Shown here piece by piece: positions 17,380 to 25,127 of a DNA stretch of 64,000 nt. Position 1 is the first letter of the stretch. The number at the start of each line of letters is the position of its first letter. The translations under genes and the position numbers were made by a program. A model generated the notes under the pieces. It made no database searches, was not told where the DNA came from, and saw only the letters and a list, made by a program, of their open reading frames with translations. Source of the DNA: Streptomyces sp. NRRL S-118 (lineage in GTDB: Bacteria > Actinomycetota > Actinomycetes > Streptomycetales > Streptomycetaceae); the NCBI RefSeq assembly GCF_000716335.1, contig NZ_KL591004.1, positions 256,297-320,296 of the forward strand, read 5' to 3'.

Positions 17380-17907
17380 TCAGCTCTCGTCCGTCAGGAT
17401 CCGCCGGTTCAGATCCGTCTCCTCGAAGACCAGCAGGGTCCGTGTCGACAGCACTTCCGGGATGGACTGGAGCTTGGTCAGGACCAGTTCGCGCAGGGTG
17501 CGGTTGTCCGGCGTGTGGACCAGCAGCAGAACGTCGAAGTCCCCGCTGACCAGTGCGATGTGTGCCGCTCCCGGCAGCGCCTGGAGCTTCTCGCGCACCG
17601 TGCGCCACGAATTCTGAACGATCTTGAGGGTGATGTAGGCGGAGGCCCCCTGGCCGGCCCGCTCGTGGTTCACCCGTGCGCTGAAGCCGCGGATCACGCC
17701 GTCCTCGATGAGCCGGTTGATCCGCGCGTACGCGTTGGCACGCGACACGTGGACCCGCTCGGCCACGGAGCGTATCGAGGCCCGGCCATCCGTTTGGAGG
17801 ATCCGGAGGATGTCGCGGTCGATCGCGTCGAGCGGCCGCGGCGCGTGTTCGGGCTCGCCACCCGCCGGCCTGAGCTCCCCGCCGTCGGCCATTTGTTCAG
17901 CTGCCAT
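17380..17907 (-). CDS. bkdR: Lrp/AsnC-family regulator (BkdR type)
   Basis: 175 aa from the ATG at 17907, preceded by GAGGCGGGGGG. The helix-turn-helix is in LDAIDRDILRILQTDGRASIRSVAERVHVSRANAYARINRLIEDGVIRGF. It is followed by the RAM ligand domain (SAYITLKIV ... ALVSGDFDVLLLVHTPDNRTL). It diverges from the branched-chain dehydrogenase operon at 18090, the classic arrangement of BkdR. Such regulators usually sense branched-chain amino or keto acids. The open frame extends upstream to 18075 without a ribosome site and is not used. Confidence 0.85.
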   Translation of the reverse strand: MAAEQMADGGELRPAGGEPEHAPRPLDAIDRDILRILQTDGRASIRSVAERVHVSRANAYARINRLIEDGVIRGFSARVNHERAGQGASAYITLKIVQNSWRTVREKLQALPGAAHIALVSGDFDVLLLVHTPDNRTLRELVLTKLQSIPEVLSTRTLLVFEETDLNRRILTDES

Positions 17908-18008
17908 GTCCCCCCGCCTCTCTCGCATGGACGACCTGCTTCCATCCCAGGCTGTGGAGAACCGTTTGTCCACAGGCTGGAGGCGCCTGTAGCCAAAATG
18001 CCGCCACG

Positions 18009-18022
18009 ACCGAACAATCGGT
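18009..18022. promoter_or_regulatory. PaaR-like dyad before the bkd operon
   Basis: ACCGAACAATCGGT differs from the core ACCGNNCGNNCGGT at one central base. It lies in the bkdR/bkdA divergent gap, about 68 nt before the bkdA start. The match to the two paa sites on the same chromosome segment suggests cross-control by the TetR protein, perhaps alongside the Lrp regulator. Confidence 0.5.
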
Positions 18023-18089
18023 AGGTGAGGCGCGTCACAGTCGTGCCCCCCTTCGGGTCTTATGCCCGCTCCCACGAGGAGGTGCTGTC

Positions 18090-19223
18090 ATGACGGTCCA
18101 AGAGCTGCCCGGTGCCGCCCCTTACCGGCCCACCCCGCCCCCGGCGTGGAAGCCGCGCACCGATCCCGCACCGCTGCTCCCGGACCCCGAGCCGTACCGG
18201 GTGCTCGGTACGGACGCCGCGACCGGCTTCGCCCCCGAGCTGTTGCGCCGGCTCTATGCCGAGCTGGTGCGCGGCCGCCGGTACAACGCGCAGGCGACGG
18301 CCCTCACCAAGCAGGGCAGGCTCGCGGTGTACCCGTCGACCACCGGCCAGGAGGCCTGCGAGGTCGCCGCCGCCCTCGTGCTGGAGGAGCAGGACTGGCT
18401 CTTCCCGTCGTACCGCGACACGCTCGCCGCCGTGGCGCGGGGCCTGGACCCCGTCCAGGCGCTGACCCTCCTGCGCGGCGACTGGCACACCGGGTACGAC
18501 CCGCGGGAGCACCGCATCGCGCCCCTCTCCACCCCGCTCGCCACCCAGCTCCCGCACGCCGTGGGACTGGCGCACGCCGCGCGGCTGAAGGGCGACGACG
18601 TGGTGGCCCTGGCCATGGTCGGCGACGGCGGCACCAGCGAAGGCGACTTCCACGAGGCGCTGAACTTCGCCGCGGTCTGGCAGGCGCCCGTGGTCTTCCT
18701 CGTGCAGAACAACGGCTTCGCCATCTCCGTCCCGCTGGCCAAGCAGACGGCCGCGCCCTCGCTGGCCCACAAGGCCGTCGGCTACGGCATGCCGGGCCGG
18801 CTCGTCGACGGCAACGACGCGGCCGCGGTGCACCAGGTCCTCTCCGAGGCGGTGGCCCGCGCCCGGCGCGGCGGCGGCCCCACCCTCGTGGAAGCCGTCA
18901 CGTACCGCATCGACGCCCACACCAACGCCGACGACGCCACCCGCTACCGCGGCGACGGCGAGGTCGAGGCGTGGCGCGCGCACGATCCGATCCGGCTGCT
19001 GGAGCGGGAGTTGACCGAGAGGGGCCTCCTCGACGAGGAGGGGATACGGCAGGCGGCGGAGGACGCCGAGGTGATGGCGGCGCGGCTGCGCGAGCGGATG
19101 AACGCCGACGCGGAGCTGGAGCCCATGGACCTGTTCGCGCATGTCTTCGCCGAGCAGACGGCACAACTGCGTGAGCAGGCAGCACAGTTGCGTGCCGAGC
19201 TCGACGCCGAAGGTGAGGCGTGA
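18090..19223 (+). CDS. bkdA2: Branched-chain 2-oxoacid dehydrogenase E1 alpha (copy 2)
   Basis: 377 aa, ATG with an AGGAGG site. This is the thiamine-diphosphate decarboxylase subunit. The ThDP/Mg motif is GDGGTSEGDFHEALNFAAVWQAPVVFLVQNNGFAIS (GDG...NN, about residues 177-211). Upstream are TKQGRLAVYPSTTGQEACEVAAA and SYRDTLAAVARG. The second half contains VEAVTYRIDAHTNADDATRYR. With E1 beta and E2 it oxidatively decarboxylates branched 2-oxoacids to the branched acyl-CoA starters of streptomycete fatty acids and polyketides. E3 is not in the cluster. A pyruvate dehydrogenase is less likely given the bkdR neighbour and gene set. Confidence 0.88.
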   Translation: MTVQELPGAAPYRPTPPPAWKPRTDPAPLLPDPEPYRVLGTDAATGFAPELLRRLYAELVRGRRYNAQATALTKQGRLAVYPSTTGQEACEVAAALVLEEQDWLFPSYRDTLAAVARGLDPVQALTLLRGDWHTGYDPREHRIAPLSTPLATQLPHAVGLAHAARLKGDDVVALAMVGDGGTSEGDFHEALNFAAVWQAPVVFLVQNNGFAISVPLAKQTAAPSLAHKAVGYGMPGRLVDGNDAAAVHQVLSEAVARARRGGGPTLVEAVTYRIDAHTNADDATRYRGDGEVEAWRAHDPIRLLERELTERGLLDEEGIRQAAEDAEVMAARLRERMNADAELEPMDLFAHVFAEQTAQLREQAAQLRAELDAEGEA

Positions 19224-20251
19224 TGACGACCGTGGCAACCACGTCCGCGGCCAGGGCGGCGGCCAAGCCGGCCACCATGGCGCAGGCCCTCCAGCGGGCG
19301 ATGCGCGACGCGATGGCCGAGGACCCGTCGGTCCACGTCATGGGGGAGGACGTCGGCACGCTCGGCGGTGTCTTCCGGGTGACGGACGGGCTCGCCAAGG
19401 AGTTCGGCGAGGACCGCTGCACGGACACCCCGCTCGCCGAGGCGGGCATCCTCGGCACGGCGGTCGGCATGGCGATGTACGGGCTGCGGCCGGTCGTCGA
19501 GATGCAGTTCGACGCCTTCGCCTACCCGGCGTTCGAGCAGTTGATCAGCCATGTCGCGCGGATGCGCAACCGGACGCGGGGCGCGATGCCGCTCCCGATC
19601 GTGGTGCGCGTGCCGTACGGCGGCGGGATCGGCGGCGTCGAGCACCACAGCGACTCGTCCGAGGCGTACTACATGGCGACTCCGGGGCTCCATGTCGTCA
19701 CGCCCGCCACGGTCGCCGACGCGTACGGGTTGCTCAGGGCGGCGATCGCCTCCGACGACCCGGTCGTCTTCCTGGAGCCGAAGCGGCTCTACTGGTCGAA
19801 GTCCGACTGGTCGCCGGAGGCCCCGGCGGCGGTGGAGCCGATCGGGCGCGCGGTGGTGCGGCGCACCGGTCGCAGCGCGACGCTCATCACCTACGGGCCC
19901 TCCGTGCCGGTCTGCCTGGAGGCAGCCGAGGCGGCCCGGGCCGAGGGCTGGGACCTGGAGGTCGTCGACCTGCGCTCACTGGTGCCGTTCGATGACGAGA
20001 CGGTGTGCGCGTCCGTACGGCGCACCGGCCGGGCGGTCGTCGTGCACGAGTCCAACGGATTCGGCGGACCGGGCGGCGAGATCGCCGCTCGTGTCACGGA
20101 GCGGTGCTTCCACCACCTGGAGGCGCCGGTGCTGCGCGTGGCCGGGTTCGACATTCCCTACCCGCCGCCGATGCTGGAGCGGCACCATCTGCCCGGCGTG
20201 GACCGGATCCTCGACGCGGTGGCGCGACTGCAGTGGGAGGCGGACAGCTGA
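19223..20251 (+). CDS. bkdB2: Branched-chain 2-oxoacid dehydrogenase E1 beta (copy 2)
   Basis: 342 aa from the ATG at 19223 (TGATG overlap with bkdA2; a GTG one codon earlier is possible). The transketolase-type beta subunit shows MGEDVGTLGGVFRVTDGLAKEFGEDRCTDTPLAEAGILGTAVGMAMYG and VEMQFDAFAYPAFEQLISHVARMR. The C-terminal half has YGPSVPVCLEAAEAARAEGWDLEVVDLRSLVPFD. It pairs with E1 alpha to form the heterotetrameric E1. The opening Ala/Thr-rich tail (TSAARAAAKPAT) is longer than in the copy at 39535. Confidence 0.9.
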   Translation: MTTVATTSAARAAAKPATMAQALQRAMRDAMAEDPSVHVMGEDVGTLGGVFRVTDGLAKEFGEDRCTDTPLAEAGILGTAVGMAMYGLRPVVEMQFDAFAYPAFEQLISHVARMRNRTRGAMPLPIVVRVPYGGGIGGVEHHSDSSEAYYMATPGLHVVTPATVADAYGLLRAAIASDDPVVFLEPKRLYWSKSDWSPEAPAAVEPIGRAVVRRTGRSATLITYGPSVPVCLEAAEAARAEGWDLEVVDLRSLVPFDDETVCASVRRTGRAVVVHESNGFGGPGGEIAARVTERCFHHLEAPVLRVAGFDIPYPPPMLERHHLPGVDRILDAVARLQWEADS

Positions 20252-21738
20252 TGGCCCAGGTGCTGGAGTTCAAACTGCCGGACCTCGGCGAGGGCCTCAC
20301 CGAGGCGGAGATCGTGCGCTGGCTGGTGGACGTCGGCGACGTCGTCGCCATAGACCAGCCGGTCGTCGAGGTGGAGACGGCCAAGGCGATGGTGGAGGTG
20401 CCGTGCCCGTACGGGGGCGTGGTGACCGCACGGTTCGGTGAGGAAGGGACGGAGCTGCCGGTCGGGGCGCCGCTGCTGACGGTGGCCGTCGGCGCGACGT
20501 CGGTGCCGTCGGACTCCTCCCCGGATGCCCCGGGCCGGCCTTCCCAGGCCCCGTCCGGATCCGCAACCGCCTCCGGATCCGCGACCACCTCCGGATCCGC
20601 GTCCTCCGCTGCGGAGGAGACGTCCGGGAACGTCCTCGTCGGGTACGGCACGGGGGCGCCGGTGGCGCGCAGGCGCCGGGTGCGGGCGGCGTCCGCCGCC
20701 GCTCCGTCCGGATCGGCGCAGGCGGACGCCCGTACGGCTCCCGCCGCTCCGGCCGCGACCGCACCCGGTGCCGATTCCGCCGCTTCTATCGCTGCCGCCG
20801 CTTCTGTCGCTGCACCCGCGGCCGCACCGGCTCCGGCGGCCGTGCCCGGGGACGGTCCCGTGCCGGTGATCTCACCGCTCGTGCGGAAGCTGGCCCGGGA
20901 GCAGGGCATCGACCTGCGTGCGCTGCGCGGGTCCGGCCCCGACGGGCTGATCCTGCGCGCCGACGTCGAGCGGGCGATCGCCACGCCGGTGCAGCCGGTC
21001 ACCGCCCCGGCCCCCGCTCCCGCCACCCCCGCCGCCACCGCACCCGCGGTCGCGGAGCGAGTGCCGCTGCGCGGCGTGCGCGGCGCGGTCGCCGACAAGA
21101 TGTCCCGCAGCCGCCGTGAGATCCCCGAGGCCACCTGCTGGGTCGACGCCGACGCGACCGAACTCATGGCCGCGCGGACCGCCATGAACGCGGCCGGGGG
21201 GCCGAAGATCTCCCTCCTGGCGCTCCTGGCCCGTATCTGCACGGCCGCACTGGCCCGCTACCCGGAGCTCAACGCCACGGTCGACACCGAGGCGCGGGAG
21301 ATCGTGCGGCTCCCGGAGGTGCATCTGGGCTTCGCCGCCCAGACCGACCGGGGCCTGGTCGTGCCCGTCGTCCGTGACGCCCACCGCCGCACGGCGGAGT
21401 CGCTGACGGCGGAGTTCGCCCGCCTGACGGAGGCGGCGCGGGCCGGGAAGCTGACCCCGGCGGACCTGACGGGCGGCACGTTCACCCTGAACAACTACGG
21501 GGTGTTCGGGGTCGACGGCTCGACGCCGATCATCAACCACCCCGAGGCGGCCATGCTGGGGGTGGGCAGGATCATCCCCAAGCCCTGGGTGCACCAGGGC
21601 GAACTCGCCGTCCGCCAGGTCGTGCAGCTCTCGCTCACCTTCGACCACCGGGTCTGCGACGGAGGCACGGCAGGCGGATTCCTCCGGTACGTGGCGGACT
21701 GCGTGGAGGCTCCGGCGGTGCTGCTGCGCACGCTCTGA
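20251..21738 (+). CDS. bkdC2: Branched-chain 2-oxoacid dehydrogenase E2, dihydrolipoamide acyltransferase (copy 2)
   Basis: 495 aa, coupled to bkdB2 by a TGATG overlap. It has one N-terminal lipoyl domain with the lipoylated lysine in EVETAKAMVEVPC. A long Ala/Ser/Pro/Gly linker has SGSAT repeats. A peripheral subunit-binding domain follows (VISPLVRKLAREQGIDLRALRGSGPDGLILRADVERA). The C-terminal catalytic acyltransferase domain ends in FDHRVCDGGTAGGFL, carrying the HxxxDG active site. The product transfers the branched acyl group from lipoyl to CoA. Confidence 0.92.
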   Translation: MAQVLEFKLPDLGEGLTEAEIVRWLVDVGDVVAIDQPVVEVETAKAMVEVPCPYGGVVTARFGEEGTELPVGAPLLTVAVGATSVPSDSSPDAPGRPSQAPSGSATASGSATTSGSASSAAEETSGNVLVGYGTGAPVARRRRVRAASAAAPSGSAQADARTAPAAPAATAPGADSAASIAAAASVAAPAAAPAPAAVPGDGPVPVISPLVRKLAREQGIDLRALRGSGPDGLILRADVERAIATPVQPVTAPAPAPATPAATAPAVAERVPLRGVRGAVADKMSRSRREIPEATCWVDADATELMAARTAMNAAGGPKISLLALLARICTAALARYPELNATVDTEAREIVRLPEVHLGFAAQTDRGLVVPVVRDAHRRTAESLTAEFARLTEAARAGKLTPADLTGGTFTLNNYGVFGVDGSTPIINHPEAAMLGVGRIIPKPWVHQGELAVRQVVQLSLTFDHRVCDGGTAGGFLRYVADCVEAPAVLLRTL

Positions 21739-21746
21739 GGTCCCGC

Positions 21747-21769
21747 TCCCCGGGGTGCTCCCCCGGGGA
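21747..21769 (+). terminator. Terminator after bkd operon
   Basis: TCCCCGGGG and CCCCGGGGA form a 9-bp stem with loop TGCTC, starting 9 nt after the bkdC2 stop. Confidence 0.7.
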
Positions 21770-21803
21770 CCGGGGGCTCCGGCGGGTTCGGGATACTGGT
21801 CGC

Positions 21804-22646
21804 GTGACCCGAACTGACGTCGTCGTGCTTGCCGGGGGAGCCGCCAAGCGACTCGGCGGAGCGGACAAGCCCGGACTGAGCGTGGGCGGGCGTGCCCTGC
21901 TCGACCGGGTGCTCGCGGCCTGCCGGGAAGCGACCCGCGTCGTGGTGGTCGGCGACCGGCGCCCCACCGTGCGGCCCGTGGTGTGGGCGCGGGAGGAACC
22001 TCCCGGAGGCGGACCGGTGGCCGCGCTCGCGGCCGGACTGCGGCACGTGGAGGCCGGCCACGTGGTCGTCCTCAGCGGCGACCTGCCGTTCCTGGGGGAG
22101 GACAGCGTGCGGACGTTGACCGATGCCCTGGAGGCCGGCGACAACGAAGGTGCGCTGACCGTGGACGCCGAGGGCCGCGACCAGCCGCTCGTCGCGGCGT
22201 ACCGCACCGAGCCGCTGCGGCGGGAAATCGCGCTGCTGGCAACGGAATACGGCAGTCTGTCCGGATTGCCGCTGCGGCTGCTCGTCCAGGAACTCGACGT
22301 CGCACGGGTCCCCCTCGGACCGTTCGCCTCCTTCGACTGCGACACCTGGGAAGACCTCGCCACGGCACGCGCCCGGATCAGGGAGCATGGGAACGTGCTG
22401 GAGGAATGGATCACCGCAGTCAAGGCCGAACTCGGCATCGAACTCGACGTCGACACCGGCGTCCTGCTCGATCTCGCCCGGGACGCCGCGCACGGCGTCG
22501 CCCGGCCCGCCGCGCCGCTCACCACCTTCCTGGTCGGGTACGCGGCCGCCAAGGCCGGCGGCGACGGCCCCGAAGCCGTGGCCGAGGCGGCGCGCAAGGC
22601 CGCCGCACTCGCCGACCGCTGGGCGAACGAGGCCGGCCGGGAATGA
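21804..22646 (+). CDS. mobA: MobA-type molybdenum cofactor nucleotidyltransferase fused to DUF6457
   Basis: 280 aa from a GTG at 21804. Residues 1-~190 are a nucleotidyltransferase of the MobA class (VVVLAGGAAKRLGGADKPGLSVGGRALLDRV; PPGGGPVAALAAGL; VVLSGDLPFLGEDSVR), which activates molybdopterin with GTP. The last ~85 residues (VLEEWITAVKAELGIELDVDTGVLLDLARDAAHGVARPAAPL) are a DUF6457 helical domain, a small actinobacterial domain also found free-standing. The fusion next to moeA (ATGA overlap) supports a role in Mo-cofactor synthesis. Confidence 0.85.
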   Translation: MTRTDVVVLAGGAAKRLGGADKPGLSVGGRALLDRVLAACREATRVVVVGDRRPTVRPVVWAREEPPGGGPVAALAAGLRHVEAGHVVVLSGDLPFLGEDSVRTLTDALEAGDNEGALTVDAEGRDQPLVAAYRTEPLRREIALLATEYGSLSGLPLRLLVQELDVARVPLGPFASFDCDTWEDLATARARIREHGNVLEEWITAVKAELGIELDVDTGVLLDLARDAAHGVARPAAPLTTFLVGYAAAKAGGDGPEAVAEAARKAAALADRWANEAGRE

Positions 22647-23956
22647 CATCACCAGGAGGCGGAGGCGAGGAGCGGCACCGGGCCACGCCCTGGGCCGAGG
22701 CCCGCGCGCTCGCGGCGGGGGCCGGCCGGACACGGTCCGTGCGGTCCCGGCGAGTGTCCCTGGCGGAAGCCCTCGGCCGCGTACTGGCCGAGCCGCTCGT
22801 CGCGCTCACCGACCTCCCGTCCTTCGACACCTCCGCCATGGACGGCTGGGCCGTCGCCGGCCCCGGCCCCTGGAGGGTGTCCGAGGGCGGGTCCGTGCTG
22901 GCCGGTCACGCCCGGGCGGCCGAGCTGCCCGACGGTGAGGCGGTACGGATCGCCACCGGCGCCCGCGTTCCGCCCGGCACCACCGCGGTCATCCGCACCG
23001 AGCACGCGCGTACCGAGCCGGTACGCACAGAGCCCGCACGCCCAGAGCCCGCGCGTACCGATTCCGCACGCACCGAGCCCTCCCGCGCTCCGGCGGTCGT
23101 CGCCCGGCTGTACGCCGAGCGCGAGGTGCTGCCGGGGCAGGACATCCGGCCGCGCGGCCAGGAGTGCGGCTCCGGTGACGAGCTGCTGCCGGCCGGCGGG
23201 CCCGTCACCCCCGCCGTGCTCGGCCTCGCCGCGGCCGCCGGCTACGACGAGCTGGTGACGGTGGAGCGCCCGCGTGTGGACGTCCTGGTGCTCGGCGATG
23301 AGCTGCTGACGGCCGGCCTTCCGCACGACGGCCTGATCCGGGACGCCCTCGGGCCCCTGCTCGGGCCCTGGCTGGCCGCCCTGGGCGCGGACGTCGTCGC
23401 CACCCGGCGTATCGAGGACGACGCGGACGCGCTGTACGCGGCCGTCACGGGCTCCGAGGCGGACCTGGTGATCACCACCGGCGGCACTGCGGCGGGACCG
23501 GTCGACCATGTGCACCCCGTCCTGCGCAAGGCCGGCGCGGAGCTGCTCGTCGACGGGGTGAAGGTGCGCCCGGGCCACCCGATGCTGCTGGCACGCCTCA
23601 CCTCCGAGCGCCATCTGGTCGGCCTGCCCGGCAATCCCCTGGCGGCCGTCTCCGGACTGCTCACCCTTGCCGAGCCGCTGCTGCGCGGGCTCTGCGGGCG
23701 TCGGCCGGTCACGGAGCCGTACCGGCTTCCCGTGGGCAACGCGGTGCACGGCCATCCGCACGACACGCGCCTGGTGCCGGTGGGGCACCGGGCCGGCCGG
23801 GCGGTGCCGCTGCACTACAACGGGCCGGCCATGCTGCGCGGCATAGCCGAGGCCGATGGCCTGGCGGTCGTCCCTCCCGGCGGCGCCAAGGCCGGCGATG
23901 TCCTGGAAATCCTCGGCCTGCCGTGGCCGTCGCCCACCGAAGGGTGTTTCACGTGA
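22643..23956 (+). CDS. moeA: Molybdopterin molybdenumtransferase MoeA
   Basis: 437 aa. It inserts molybdate into adenylated molybdopterin. Hallmarks are PLVALTDLPSFDTSAMDGWAVAG, RIATGARVPPGTTAVIRTE, LPGQDIRPRGQE, VLVLGDELL, LVITTGGTAAGPVDHVHPVL, VKVRPGHPMLLARL and GLPGNPLAAVSGL. Residues ~117-147 hold a low-complexity run of TEP(A/V)R-like units absent from ordinary MoeA; this falls at a surface loop of domain 1. The stop codon lies inside a perfect parS sequence, which also contains the next gene's start. Confidence 0.92.
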   Translation: MTSPGGGGEERHRATPWAEARALAAGAGRTRSVRSRRVSLAEALGRVLAEPLVALTDLPSFDTSAMDGWAVAGPGPWRVSEGGSVLAGHARAAELPDGEAVRIATGARVPPGTTAVIRTEHARTEPVRTEPARPEPARTDSARTEPSRAPAVVARLYAEREVLPGQDIRPRGQECGSGDELLPAGGPVTPAVLGLAAAAGYDELVTVERPRVDVLVLGDELLTAGLPHDGLIRDALGPLLGPWLAALGADVVATRRIEDDADALYAAVTGSEADLVITTGGTAAGPVDHVHPVLRKAGAELLVDGVKVRPGHPMLLARLTSERHLVGLPGNPLAAVSGLLTLAEPLLRGLCGRRPVTEPYRLPVGNAVHGHPHDTRLVPVGHRAGRAVPLHYNGPAMLRGIAEADGLAVVPPGGAKAGDVLEILGLPWPSPTEGCFT

Positions 23957-23959
23957 AAC
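23946..23959. promoter_or_regulatory. parS, perfect ParB-binding site
   Basis: GTTTCACGTGAAAC is the exact 14-bp palindromic consensus of the chromosomal centromere-like parS sites bound by ParB, which cluster around oriC in Streptomyces. Here it contains the moeA stop (TGA 23954-23956) and the GTG start of the channel gene (23953-23955). Confidence 0.95.
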
Positions 23960-25035
23960 TTCCCGGCCAGGACGCGATGGCCCGTCGTGCCGAGGAGCAC
24001 CTGGACATCTCCCGGGTGCAGATGCCGCGCCAGGTCGTGGAGAGTCCCCTGCGGCAGGTGGCCAAGCGGCTGCTGATGGCGCTGTGCGTACTCGCGCTGA
24101 CCGTCTTCATCGTCGTGGTGGACAGGGCCGGCTACCACGACAACGCCGACGGGGACGTCGACGTGCTCGACGCCATCTACTACGCCACCGTGACGCTGTC
24201 GACCACCGGATACGGCGACATCGTCCCCCACAGCGACAGCGCAAGGACCGTCAACGTGCTGCTGGTGACCCCGCTGCGCGTGCTGTTCCTGATCATTCTC
24301 GTCGGTACCACTCTGGAGGTGCTCACCGAGCGCACTCGTGACGAGTGGCGGCTGAACCGCTGGAGGTCCACCTTGCGCGACCACACCGTCGTCGTCGGTT
24401 TCGGTACGAAGGGCCGCTCGGCCGTCCAGACGCTCATCGCGACCGGCCTGAAGAAGGAGCGGATCGTCGTCGTCGACCCGAGCGACAAGGTCATCGAGGC
24501 GGCCAACAGCGATGGGTTCGTCGGCGTCGTGGGCGACGCCACGCGCAGCGATGTGCTGCTCCGGGCGGAGGTCCAGCGAGCACGTCAGATCGTGATCGCG
24601 ACGCAGCGCGATGACACGGCCGTCCTGGTCACCCTGACGGCACGCCAGCTCAATCGCGGAGCCAAGATCGTCGCAACGGTGCGGGAGGAGGAGAACGCCC
24701 CGCTGCTGCGGCAGTCGGGTGCGGACGCGGTCATCACGAGCGCGAGCGCGGCCGGCCGGCTGCTCGGGTTGTCGGTGCTGAGCCCGAGCGCGGGCACGGT
24801 GATGGAGGATCTGATCCAGTCGGGCAGCGGGCTCGACCTGGTCGAACGGCCGGTGATAAAGGCCGAGGTGGGCAAGAGCGTGCGGGAGACCGACGATCTG
24901 GTGGTGAGCGTGCTGCGCGGCCACCGGCTGCTGGGGTACGACGATCCTGCTGCGAGCCCGCTGCAGTTGACGGACCGGCTGATCACGATCGTCCGCGCCA
25001 AGCCGGTCGCACCGCTGAGCTCGCCGCCGGAGTGA
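23953..25035 (+). CDS. Potassium channel with RCK (TrkA-N) domain
   Basis: 360 aa from the GTG at 23953 (GAAGGG site 9 nt upstream; GTGA overlap with moeA). An ATG at 23977 is the alternative start. Two transmembrane helices (RLLMALCVLALTVFIVVV and VLLVTPLRVLFLIILVGTTLEVL) flank a pore loop with the K+ selectivity filter TLSTTGYGDIVP. A cytoplasmic RCK NAD-binding fold follows (HTVVVGFGTKGRSAVQTLI, IVVVDPSDKVIEAANSDGFVGVVGDATRSDVL) and a TrkA-C-like end. This is the MthK-type architecture of a ligand-gated K+ channel. The final codons are part of a 42-bp tandem duplication. Confidence 0.92.
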   Translation: MKLPGQDAMARRAEEHLDISRVQMPRQVVESPLRQVAKRLLMALCVLALTVFIVVVDRAGYHDNADGDVDVLDAIYYATVTLSTTGYGDIVPHSDSARTVNVLLVTPLRVLFLIILVGTTLEVLTERTRDEWRLNRWRSTLRDHTVVVGFGTKGRSAVQTLIATGLKKERIVVVDPSDKVIEAANSDGFVGVVGDATRSDVLLRAEVQRARQIVIATQRDDTAVLVTLTARQLNRGAKIVATVREEENAPLLRQSGADAVITSASAAGRLLGLSVLSPSAGTVMEDLIQSGSGLDLVERPVIKAEVGKSVRETDDLVVSVLRGHRLLGYDDPAASPLQLTDRLITIVRAKPVAPLSSPPE

Positions 25036-25089
25036 CCCGCGGACGGCGTCGCACCGCTGAGCTCGCCGCCGGAGTGACCCGCGGACGGC
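25006..25089. repeat. Perfect tandem duplication of 42 bp across a stop codon
   Basis: Bases 25006-25047 are repeated exactly at 25048-25089. The first copy encodes the last residues of the channel (VAPLSSPPE) and its TGA at 25033-25035. The second copy is noncoding. No mismatches were seen, so it is recent. It ends 38 bp before the quinone oxidoreductase start. Confidence 0.97.
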
Positions 25090-25127
25090 ACGTCCGTAGC
25101 GGGCGTCGCCGGAGTAGCCTCGCCGCC

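Noticed and set aside
18090..21738. Pyruvate or acetoin dehydrogenase identity for the E1/E2 operons
   Set aside because: The divergent Lrp regulator, the separate E1 alpha and beta subunits, the absence of an E3 and the paired bkd arrangement fit branched-chain dehydrogenase better, although sequence alone does not exclude other 2-oxoacids.
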